A DNA stretch of 64,000 bases from Phalacrocorax aristotelis (lineage: Eukaryota > Chordata > Aves > Suliformes > Phalacrocoracidae), in contig NC_134278.1 of NCBI RefSeq assembly GCF_949628215.1, positions 36,722,115-36,786,114 on the forward strand, in the 5' to 3' direction. Positions 34,801 through 64,000 of this stretch are shown one piece after another. Positions within the stretch are counted from its first letter, which is position 1. Every line of letters begins with the position of its first letter. Both the position numbers and the translations under genes were made by a program. Under the pieces are notes generated by a model. The model made no database searches, was not told where the DNA came from, and saw only the letters and a list, made by a program, of their open reading frames with translations.

Positions 34801-37800
34801 GAGTGGATATGAGGAATTGTGACCACTTAGAAAAATGAGCCTCGGCACCAGAGAGCTTTCACACTGGAGCTGGATGTCTGTTAGCCTAAGGTATGCAAAG
34901 TAAGGAACCATTCTAGATGCCTTGTGGTCCACAGCAATTTTCTGTTTGCCCCACACAGCCTGCCCCAAGGAGAGCAGATTCTCTGGGCCATTGCGGCTGT
35001 GTTGGCATCTCGCCAGCCCAGGCAGGGACCTAACCACTCCCTTGGGCAAAACCTCAGGAGCCATGTCAATACCTGATTCCACCTCAGGGAGGCAGAAGGT
35101 CTCAAAGCGTGACTCAAGCAACTTTCTCCCAAACATTAAGACACTTCCCAGCAATACAAAGTAATTCAAATCGCAAGATGCTTCTGTTACAAAGCAGGTT
35201 ACTCCCCACGTGCTTGAGCAGAGGTTTGTGGTACAAGAGCCAGACAGAAACCAAACCTGTGTGCTCTGTCGTATCTTGGAGGTAGGCAGAGAACAGGCCA
35301 AGCTCCTCCACATTCACTGGAGAAGCATGAAGCCTTGGTACTGGTCTGACTAAAAAGTTCTCCATAGCCTCATTGCACTGGGATTCTGCATGGATCACAG
35401 TGGTTTCCCATCTCACCAGGCAGCGGTTACTGCAGCAGTCCTCCTCCCCACCTTTCCTACCACTGCTGGGCCACCATGAAGCCAGGCGTGCAAGAGCCCC
35501 AGGCAGAGCAAGCACAGACAAAGAGGTGGCCCAACTGCAACCCTGTGATTAGTGCAGCCTTTCGGGAGGGGAGAGACCTCTCCCCGAACCACTCCTGTTC
35601 CATCCCAGAGAAGCCAACGCAAAATGCTTACAGGAAGTTGTGATTACCAGGATCTACCTGTCACTAACTGGTAACTCAAACACCTCCGAGGGCTGCAGTG
35701 GTTAAATATTAAATGTCTCATTTTCCCTGGGAATGTTCTTTCTTACAAATCCAAGCTGGAGAAGCCTGCACAGTACAGTCTGTATTAGACCTTCCCAAAG
35801 ATAAATTCTGTTTTTTCAAGCCCAGGGTTTTCATGCTATCACTATGATCGCAAAGAACTTCAAAATTCTGTGCAGCTGAATTTCATACAAGTCTAACCAG
35901 ATACATTTGCATATGACAGCACTTACCAGTGCGAGACATTTTGTAGTTACTTAAATGGACTCTTCTTTCCCCAAAATGGAGATACAACACACACCCCCTG
36001 CCAGGAGAGAAAGGTATCAGTGGTCAGAGCTGCTTACAGCTTGAGCAGACTCAAACTGAGCTCTCAGTCTTCCACAGAAGACCACAAAAGCGGGGCTGTA
36101 AAGGCCCTGGAAGCGAGGGCAGCTTCAGTCTCTGCCAAAGCAGGCCGTGCCAGGGGAGTAAGAAACAATTATAAAAATGGTGGCGCCCCATCTCCTACTG
36201 ACATTTTGGCTCCCAAACAGAGTCCTGAACTTGGATGGGACCAGCTGCAACACCACTGTACTGTGATCTCTTTAAGGAAGTAAAATTCCTTAAAGGACTT
36301 CTAGTTCCTAAAGGTTTTGATTTATTAGAATACCAGAGGGGGGAAAATAATCAGGAGGAGTTTTTCTGACACGTACAGGGAACCTCAGACCAAATGCTCA
36401 GAAAGGGATGTTTTTTGGATGTTTTGAACAGCTGGGCTGAGAATGACACATCAAGAGCTACCACCCATTTGGGGGAAGATCCCAAGTTCAGGAAACTATT
36501 TCTTGCTTGGGTAAGAGTTGCATAAATTTTCTTGTGTGTGTAAAATTCTCATGGTTTCCACCATTCTTTTTCTCCATGCAGAAGCAAGAACTTCCAGATG
36601 TACAAAAGACCCAAATTTCTCTTACTTGATAAGAAAGGCATGTTTTCAGAGCTGTGAAACAACAGCAACTACCAAGCTCTAGAAAACCAGGAAAACTGGT
36701 TTCTGTCCTGTAAAATTCTAGGCAGCCTCTTTCATGAAGACAGAGTTCTCCATAAACCTGACAGAATCAAATCGCACGCACAGGGGTAAACTGGAATTCT
36801 CAGCAGGTCTGTGAAACCTGGATAAGGGAACTGTTACTTGGCTAACTGCATTTCTGCCACGAGCCTGCGCTGACGTAAGAATCCCCTGAGGCGAGAGGAG
36901 GCTTAACAGGAGTCAAGGGCACCAAGAGAAGCGCAAAAATAAGGCCCAAAGCTCACAATAAGTTTTATAAGAATATAACTTTTGTAAAAAGGCTAGAGAC
37001 AATGCTACACAGACTGAAGCGTTTTCTTGGAACATTTCCAAAGCCAGAGGAAAATTACAACCTCATAAATTAGCATGTAAGAAAAAATTGTCATAAGACA
37101 ATTTCAGATGACCTACCTTTAAGACAAAGCTTATATGAATTTTCCAATCATTTTCCTAAATAATTTACCCTCTCATTTCCCTTATAAAGTTATCAGAAGA
37201 GTTTAGTATTAACATGCGTTTTACAACCTCACAGGTTTTATAACCATTAAACAGAATAAGAGTTTCAAGTACTAGATTTTTAATCCTTCCCAATGTACTC
37301 GTGCATTCGGTTTAATGGATGTCAAAAGGCAGCAGTAGTACAGGGTGCGCATGCACCCAGCTCTTCGCGTTGAGATACTAGTTGGGTGAAAATATGCAGT
37401 GTATTGAAAGATGCTGGCAGGATTTCTAATTAAGGAGTTTGACTGTTTTAAGGTATTTTATTCTGTATATGTCCTTAATGTAAAACCTCGGTGAAGGGGA
37501 AGATTTTGACAGCTGTGTTCCCTTTCTTAGCAGTTCATGGAAGCTGACACCACCCTCCCTAATAATAAAGAGAATTCAAATTTTGAATAAGGGTGCTTGA
37601 ATATGAGAAAAATAACCCCACTAGATTTCTCTACTGTAGAATCTAAATAAGTAATTCTTTCTAGTGTTCTAGTCATGTTCTAACTAGTTTTGCATTTTAA
37701 GTTAGTCTATTATTTTGAATATCCTTGTTCAAAGTCAGAGACCTGAGACAAAGCACAAATTAACAGATAAAGCTGTCTGGCTCTTGAATACTAACATTTA

Positions 37801-39700
37801 ATTTGAACTCAGTATCTTCAGGAGTACGCCTCTGCAGAAATTTGATGCTGAATGAATTGATTAACTGCCTCTGCTCTTGTTTCCTCTTTCTCATTTTTTC
37901 ACTAATGTGCCTACAAGATGAAAGCAAGAGGCAGGCAGGACCAAGCTTAGGTAAAATCTCCCCGTTTCTGAGACAAGAAAAGGAGGCATGAAGGAAATTT
38001 GTATGGCTGTTCACAGATTAGAAGCAGCATTCCAGAATTCTCTACCCTGTCCTCCCCTCAGCACACACACAAAGTACAAGAAAGGATTAAAAAATCCTCA
38101 CTGCTCTTGTAAAAGAGTCAGTTAAGCCTGTTATGCAGGTATCTAACATGGAGGATTTCTCTGAGCTAGAAAAACAACCTGACAGTTTGGGTTTTGAGTT
38201 TCCTGTCCACATTAGCAAAGCCCACAAAAATTACATCTTTGCATGCTAAATTTATGTACAATAACTCAATTACATGCTATTTAAATTCCAGTCACCTTCT
38301 ACATTGCTTGCTGGTTTTAGTTTTCTGGCACTTGCTGTATTTTCACGTGCTTCAAATAGAAACACTGATTAATGTTTAAAGCTCTTTGCTCATTTGTCTT
38401 CGGGAAAAATGACATCACGCTCTTTTGTGAAGTTCATATTGATTGCCAGAGCAGGAAAGGACACGAGTTTAGGTACAAGAACTTTCAATTCGAAAACAAA
38501 ATGGTCAGCTTCAACTATCATACATAATTTCCTTCATTTAATGAGCATTATGATCTAACAGGAGTAAATGGTGTTAAGAAGGTAATGAAGCGTTAGTACT
38601 GGCACAGTCGGCAGCTAGCTGTCAGATACCAACAAATCACAGCATCTGTTAATCCTAAGCAAAGTCTTGATTCCTGCTCAAAGTAAAACAATCACAGAAG
38701 GTTTCAAAAAGGCACCTGTCACACGAGTGAGGAGAGAACGGGGATATGGTCGTATTTTAAGGCTTCTGCAAAGTTACACAGGGAGAGATGTTTTAAAAAG
38801 CAAAGACTTTAGACTTATGAAAACCTCCCTTAGAAGAAATAAACAAATCATTAACTGCTTCAGACTATTCACAGTAACAGAACTAAAACCAGCCCTAAAC
38901 CTAAAACCCTGGACCTGCTCTGACCATTCCCTGATCCCGCTGCTCAACAGCACCCATACCTGCATCTGTGAGGCAAGTGAGGGCTGCTTCCATCGCTCAC
39001 TTCCTTCTGATTTCAGGTAAGGTACACAAGCAGGAAAAGATCATCTGGTAAATAACGCACAGAACTAAACAGAATCCACGTGGTGCAGGATTTGAAACAG
39101 GAAACATTTCTTCGATCTTGCAGCTAGTGAACAGAAACACATAGATATAAACACAAAGCAACCCCACAGCACTGTGAAAACACATCCTGTATTGACTTTT
39201 CTGTGCATCCCTGTGCGTTTTCAGGGCAACTAGTCTGGAAACCAGTTACTCTACACGCGGGGGGCTTCTCTGCTTGTTTTTAGCTTCTTCTAGGCTGTTG
39301 GGAAGCAGGTATTTCCACACAGGCTGGACATAGCTAAGGCATCTGAGCAGGGATGGCTATTGGAGGCTGAAGGGTACCCTGCTGCACGTGTAAAAGCGAG
39401 CTAAGACGACTGGCAACACAGCATCTTCAGCACCAGGTGCTAGTGCCCTTATACTGCCTGCAGAAGTGCTGTTTTTAGCGAAAACCCCTAAAAAATATAA
39501 ATTTATCTCTATCAGTGCTTTGGTTGTAATTTTGCCTGCGCCCATGTGATACACTATACCATGCTACCAAACTGCACTATACTGTATTCCACGAGGAATC
39601 CAAATGCATGGATTTTAGGCTGTTTTGAAGAACACGTAAGCAATCGTCCCGTAACACATCACTAGATGGAAACACACACTCTTGGACAGCTTAGAAAAAC
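31891..39700. other. Intergenic region between the YccV-domain gene and PHIP
   Basis: About 7.8 kb with no gene that I can support. A slightly GC-richer part at about 34.3-35.65 kb has overlapping minus-strand open frames of 189 and 135 codons, which match no family I know and show no clean splice context. No LTR, SINE or tRNA was recognised. Confidence 0.5.
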
Positions 39701-39710
39701 ATGTTTTCTA

Positions 39711-39716
39711 TTTATT
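39711..39716 (-). terminator. PHIP: Candidate distal AATAAA signal for PHIP
   Basis: AATAAA on the minus strand, 5.7 kb after the stop, within an AAATAAATAG context. Candidate only; nearer signals exist. Confidence 0.25.
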
Positions 39717-40580
39717 TAAAAATAAGTTTGTAGTTACTACATTGCAGTGACAGTAATTCTTACACATACATTCTAGTTTGTATAAAAGGATTCAAAGTAT
39801 TATGCATCAAAACTAACATAGAAAGTGTCCACGTAACAGTAAAGAAATTTCCAATCCATATGTACAAAAAGAAAGGGCACTGTTATCCTGGTGAGATACT
39901 TCAGGTTATAACATGATAATCCAGGTTTCTGGAAGGAAAAAAACCTTGATAAAGCTAAAGAATTATAGTTTTCAAAACCGTTACTCATTACATACAACAG
40001 ATTTGTGTTTTACATAATTCTGTACAAAATAAGCGTTATTTTTACTCTGAAAATGTGTCAGTTTCAAAATTAACCTTCCTAGGTCATTTCCTCGAAGTTG
40101 AGCTCTGTTCTATACATATTTAAACATTATGACAGAATTTAATTCACGCAAGATCATTATCCAGTTGTCCGCCACACCTCTGCAGTTTTAGTATGGTCCA
40201 AAAATGTAACTCCTGTACGGTCTCAATGTTTTCGCAAACCAATATACACAGCTGTAAGCACAAAATAGGGCAGGTACATCATACAGGCAGGTGCACATGA
40301 TAGGTACGCCTATTTCTTTCTACTCCTAATTTGTACGACCTCGTTCTTTGTTCTTTCAGGGTAGAAATTCATAGTACAATACTACCTTCCCTCCCTAAAA
40401 TGTATTGTTTGCATTATTTGAAGTGAATTTCCTGATGTATTTATCTGCATTAAAAAGGATCCAAATGACTACTTGTCTCACTACCTACCCCCTAAAAGCT
40501 AAATTTATTCACCTTTATTTTATTGCAGCATATAAGGTTTCTCTCTAGAGTGCCTTGAGGCTGTGGTACGTTTGGGAAAA

Positions 40581-40608
40581 GGCGAGGGGCGGGGGGGGGG
40601 GAGGGGAG
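40581..40608. repeat. G-rich run
   Basis: The plus strand has an uninterrupted 11-base G run (40591-40601) flanked by further G blocks, which gives G-quadruplex potential. In the PHIP transcript it would appear as a C-rich run. Confidence 0.7.
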
Positions 40609-43600
40609 CTAATCACCTTTTTCTGCGATTTAAGATGGCTTTTAATCTAGCTCTCCTGGCGTGTTTCCTCTCTAACACACTGTAAAATGACACGGCGAAT
40701 TCCCACTGTAAAATCAGCACAAACGCAAGAGCACCTAGAGGTTAGCTCTAGTGTAAAAGCTACCTTTTCATTTCCCCCCCACAGCAGAACGTGTACAAGC
40801 TGTGTTCCCGGTTCAGAAACGGGAAGCTACGTGAGCTGTCAATACCAGATTTGTTGTTGGAAACACGTTGTCAAGCCTTGGCCAATTTTACAAAATTTAA
40901 TACACTTTCCTCCACGTATGAACAAGCATGTATATACAATAATTTACAGCAGAAAACTAACAGCCCTTTTATCAGTTCAGTATCAAGGTCCCTTGGAAAC
41001 CAGTTTCTTACAAGAACTTCAGGGATAAAATATATTATATAGTAATTTTACACAGTTAATTTCTCTTCATTAGGTAGTAAACAGAAAATGAGCTTTTGCT
41101 GTTTCTGGGTGAGGTTTTAAAGCCCTCTACCTCTGTATCACAGCACTGCTGCAGGGTTGTATTCAAATTCTTGTTAAACACTCAACTGTTCAAAAAAAGG
41201 CAAAAAGAAAAAAATAATCTGAAAAACTACCGTGGACAAAACGCACTACTTTAGAATAAGGTAAGGACTCAAAACACAACGTAACTATTGTGGTATGGCT
41301 CTATCTTGACTGACCAGCATTATGTTAAAATTACCTCAGCAAGATTCGCACGCTTCAAATTAAATGCGAATGTTGATGAAAGTGAGCTTAAAAACCTCTA
41401 ACCTCTGATCCACTATGTAAGTATGGGGCGAAAGGGTCCCACCCAGCTAACCCTATTGCTTTTATAGAACCAGTCAACCATTTAACATGTGCCTCGATGC
41501 AAATTACATGCTAAAGCATTTACTTGCAGTCCTTGATCCAACAAACACGAGCAAAAGATTTAACAACGTGGTGTAAAAATTGTAACAAGCCTGAAGGTAC
41601 TGGATGGACAGCCTATTTTTTGTGTCGTATGTAGTCTTTTTGGTAAGACAAAAGCCTCTGGCACAGAATCAGAATTGGTACTTGAAAAATACTTGTACAG
41701 CAATACAGTGAGTAAGTTGTCTCTACACTACCATTTATTTTTTTTTATAGATATTCATATATCCTACGTGCTGCATCAGGGTCCTTTATCAATTTATAGT
41801 TTTACAAATATTAAGCCATAGTAATATTTAACTCAACCAACTCAATCTTACAAGTCTATCAACAAACTGATCACATGTACAAACCGGACACTGTACAAAT
41901 AAACATATGCAAATATATATCACAGCAGTCTAATCACTGGAGGAAGACATTTGTCTGTAGAGTTGCATCACTGGCCACTGCCGAGTGACAAAGAGCTCTA
42001 GTTCAATATTGACAATAATGAACACTACAGTGGCAAAATTTAAGTTCAGTTCCCAGAGCACACACTGACAACAGAAACAAAATGGCTAAGGCGTTAAGTC
42101 TGTGGGCACAGGTACAATGATTTCTGTCACACGTTTAGAGCACACTGGCATCACAGAAACAGAAGTTATCTCCTCATCAGTAGTTAGAGAACACACTGTT
42201 ATGAAGATACCACTCAGCGGTAAATACCAGTTTTAACGTTTCCCAGCATAGAGGAGAAATACCAGAACAGTATCCTCATATCCACGTCAAATATAAATGA
42301 ATTTAATGAAGAAAACTGCATTAATTGCTGCCGGGTCTGTCAGATCGTCTGCGGGCATATGACCACGAACCTATGTTATTTACAATGCAAATGTCAAACA
42401 AGCACACAAGATTTTGATACTCCATTTTCTGAACCAGTTGTAGGTACTCGAGGTGGCACTATAAAACATGCATATAACCATAATTCTTAAATTCTTTCAG
42501 AACACTGACCAACAGTTTATTGCTCACATTTAAAAACTTAAGACTTTGTAATCAAAAGCTCTTTTTCTGTGTTGATACAGTACGTCACAACAACCTCAAA
42601 GAATACATTTTTCCAACCAAAATGCACAGTCTGATGGTGACCAAAGTCTCATAAATAAAGTCTGCAACCTAGTGAAATTAAATTATAAAAATATAACTTT
42701 TAAATAAATCTGGTATTCATTTTTAATAAATTTTTAGTGTTGCTTCTATTAAAAAAATTTGACCCAAATTACCCACAATTTCTTTTAAAAGGAAGAACAT
42801 GAATATGTCTAATATGAGTTAAAAAATGACTGGCTAAAGTCACCGGTATTACTGGGTGGGAAGCAGTACCCATGTCTGCAGGTAAGGCCTTCTATTCTTG
42901 TAAAATTAAGATGTACGATTCTCTACCTACCATTAAGGGAACGCGTATCATTTCGGTCTCCAAAACTTACATACAACGTATTTTCGATATATAAATATAT
43001 ACATAAACATGCCATATAAAACATTATTACAAATGGAGTAAATACAGAAGCTGAGTTTTAGATAGAACCTATTTCATATATTACAATGCAGATAACATCA
43101 GGAAATTACACGTTTTCAAATGATTGCCTTCATCAGTGAGATCTGGCAAAATTAACAAGCAGAATCAATTAGCTTTGAATTGCGACGCTGTACTGCAACT
43201 GTACGACCATAGCTTATCTTACCACGCGCTTAGTGACTGTTTTAACTGAATGATAAATGCTTGTTAGAAAAATAAATATATCAACAAATGAAATGCAAAC
43301 TAATCCCTGCTCCCCTAATTCATATCCGTAACAATTCAAAGAGGATCTGGAAAATATTTTAGTCATTTTTTTGGTAGCAGAATGCATAATTAATTACAGA
43401 AAACTAGGTATGGTGGGTACCAACTTGCTACCCACAGTAGCAAGAGACAATATTTCTATTCCACTTGGTGCCAGATACCAGCGTTCCTTGTTCAACCATT
43501 TAATATTTTTTTAATTTTGTAACAGAAAATAAAGAGTGAAGAATTAGGCCTCAAATAAGTACACAGAATCTGTGCAAATGTAAGGTCTTAATTCTGTATG

Positions 43601-44795
43601 CCCTCCCTTCCACATATAGCAGATGATGTTTCTTTAAAAGAAGAAAAAAAATATTATAAAGTCAGGGTGTACAGAATTGAGGTTTCACTTCAGGTTTATT
43701 TTTTCAACTAAAAGTTAGGGTCACACACAAAAAAAAATCTTTCACACCACCCAAACTTCGAAAATAAAGTATAACCAGAAAATTTTGGTTACATTTTTGT
43801 ACCATACCAGATCTCAGAAAATATGACTACTTCTGTATTTTTTTCCCTTAAAACTGGACAATACTTTTTTTAAGTGATAGAAAATGGTATTAAAGTTTGT
43901 TTGTAAAGGTATAAAATAACTAAATGTACCATAAACAAATAAATAACTGCTTTTCTTTTCCAGAGCAGTACATATAACAATACATTCCCCTAAGTCATAT
44001 AGTTATCATTTACAATAGACAACTTAATTTTACTAAGGATGCAAGAAATAATAGAATACAAGGCACAATCATTAAATGGAATTTTTCTTTAGGGTGTATA
44101 TTGACTTATGTCAGCGTGATATACCATAAAAAGTGCAGAAAAACACAATGTGCAATGAGACCACTGTATAAAACATGATTGCATAAAAAGTGATTTGGCC
44201 TTTTAACCTCAATAATTGAAAATAACCAATCTTCCCCTTAAAATTAAACTATAAAGTATGACATTTTAAAATTTATTTTCAATTCTAGTGCTATCTAAAA
44301 AATCCTGAAAAAAATTTATACCTGGGTAATATTTTGTATGTATGTGTTTATGTATCTATTAATATATACACATACACTCCTCTTTGTAGGTCATTTTAGC
44401 CTCTTGAGCATGTCTAAAGTTGTAGAAACAACAATCGATCTGGATCGGAAAGTAAACATCGTAATTCCATACCTGTCCTGTTATTTCCTTGAATCCTTTA
44501 ACCAATGAAACATTTTGTCTAAACCATCTCTGTCAAAGGACCCCACCAGTGCATTATTTTCTACCAGAAGTACCAAAAAGGATACATTTCAGAACAATGT
44601 TAACAACTTACTATTTGAAACAATACACAGCTTTTATCACTGCAAATGGTATGCTGTACTGACACTCAGAAAGAAAAAAAAAGGCTTTCCACTGCACTGA
44701 TTCTCAGTCTTTGGCACAATAAACAGAGATTTAGTGATTGATACAAGAATCAAGGTCTGAAAAATTAGACATTAGTCAAACTTTTTCCAATGTGG

Positions 44796-44813
44796 ATATA
44801 TATATATATATAT
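44796..44813. repeat. (AT)n microsatellite
   Basis: Nine AT dinucleotides, uninterrupted, in the probable PHIP 3' UTR. Confidence 0.85.
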
Positions 44814-45423
44814 TTGAGATTACATTTTTGCTATGTTTGGCAGAACTTGGATAAACCAACAGCCTGTGCTAGGCTTCCTTTGCAGTTGAACGCTCTGTCA
44901 CTACTGAAATTAAGCATTTTCAGATTAGCAAAGTTTGGTATTTTTGTATTAAATAGAAACGTAAGTGAATTTACTGCCACTGTTTGTCAAAATCTGCCTT
45001 CCTAGGCAACTGGACTTTACAATCAAAGCGTACCTTGCTTGGTCAAAAATAGACTTCTGTTTTCGGTCTGTGGCATTAAAAGTTCTATCATCGTTTTTTA
45101 ACTGTGTAGAGATACTACGCGCTACTAGAGCGGAGTAGTTCTCAACTCCGTACGTCAGTCAGAAATTGCTTCCATTATTCTCAACTGTGAACAAAATGAC
45201 TGTTGAAATGCATAACCTATTTGGAGGGCAATAAATAGCAAAAGTTTAAAATATATATTTCTTTCAAAGAATGTTCTTTCAGTTTATTTTTTGCTAGATT
45301 TTTCTCCCCAAATCAGAACATATTCTTCTAACCCATAATAGCAGCAGGGAAGCAGAAGTCTGTTCTGCTCTTCCTTAACTGTACCTGCTTCATAGCATTC
45401 TGAAGTAAAAACCTTGGTAAAAA

Positions 45424-64000
<18,577 letters not shown>

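Larger units (their letters stand above)
39700..45423 (-). other. PHIP: PHIP 3' UTR (probable, long)
   Basis: After the PHIP stop there is 5.7 kb of AT-rich sequence without exons and without recognisable transposons, as expected for a long 3' UTR. Minus-strand AATAAA signals occur at several places, including 45283-45288 (near) and 39711-39716 (far). The far end is my inference from the last good signal before the sequence character changes. It includes a G-rich run on the plus strand at 40581-40608 and a TA microsatellite at 44796-44813. Confidence 0.4.

Noticed and set aside
34744-35521. 189- and 135-codon minus-strand frames as a candidate gene
   Set aside because: No recognisable motif, no clear splice sites or promoter; kept only as a region to look at.

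Overview
The window reads as vertebrate, most likely avian, nuclear DNA. It has GT-AG introns, two CpG islands, long AT-rich non-coding stretches, and CR1 LINE copies whose 3' ends carry the ATTCTATGATTCT-type tail common in birds (CR1 also occurs in crocodilians and turtles). Nothing bacterial, viral or CRISPR-like was seen. The species cannot be told from the sequence.

Layout. Positions 1-5280 hold no supported gene and two plus-strand CR1 fragments. A CpG island at about 5280-5960 drives IRAK1BP1 on the plus strand, with four coding exons between 5473 and 19258 giving 246 codons. Its first intron holds a 1.5 kb CR1 copy with a broken reverse transcriptase. Converging on it from the minus strand is a six-exon gene from a second CpG island at about 29.85-30.68 kb down to a stop at 19956. 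It encodes a 189-residue protein with a YccV/HspQ-like (hemimethylated-DNA-binding) domain behind an N-terminal hydrophobic segment. I recognise the domain, which resembles the C-terminal part of FBXO21, but no named gene. From 31 to 39.7 kb is intergenic DNA with one CR1 fragment. From 62446 down to 45424 the minus strand carries the last 13 coding exons of PHIP, about 751 residues: the end of the cryptic Tudor region, two bromodomains and a basic C-terminal tail. A probable long 3' UTR runs to about 39.7 kb. The rest of PHIP lies beyond the right edge.

The order IRAK1BP1 (+) then PHIP (-) matches the neighbourhood I know from human chromosome 6q14. The extra YccV-domain gene between them is, to my knowledge, not an annotated human gene there, and it is the most interesting item. 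All its splice phases fit, and an additional phase-compatible cassette with an in-frame stop lies in its second intron. Exon borders were read by eye from splice signals, codon phase and remembered homologues; no alignment or transcript data were used.
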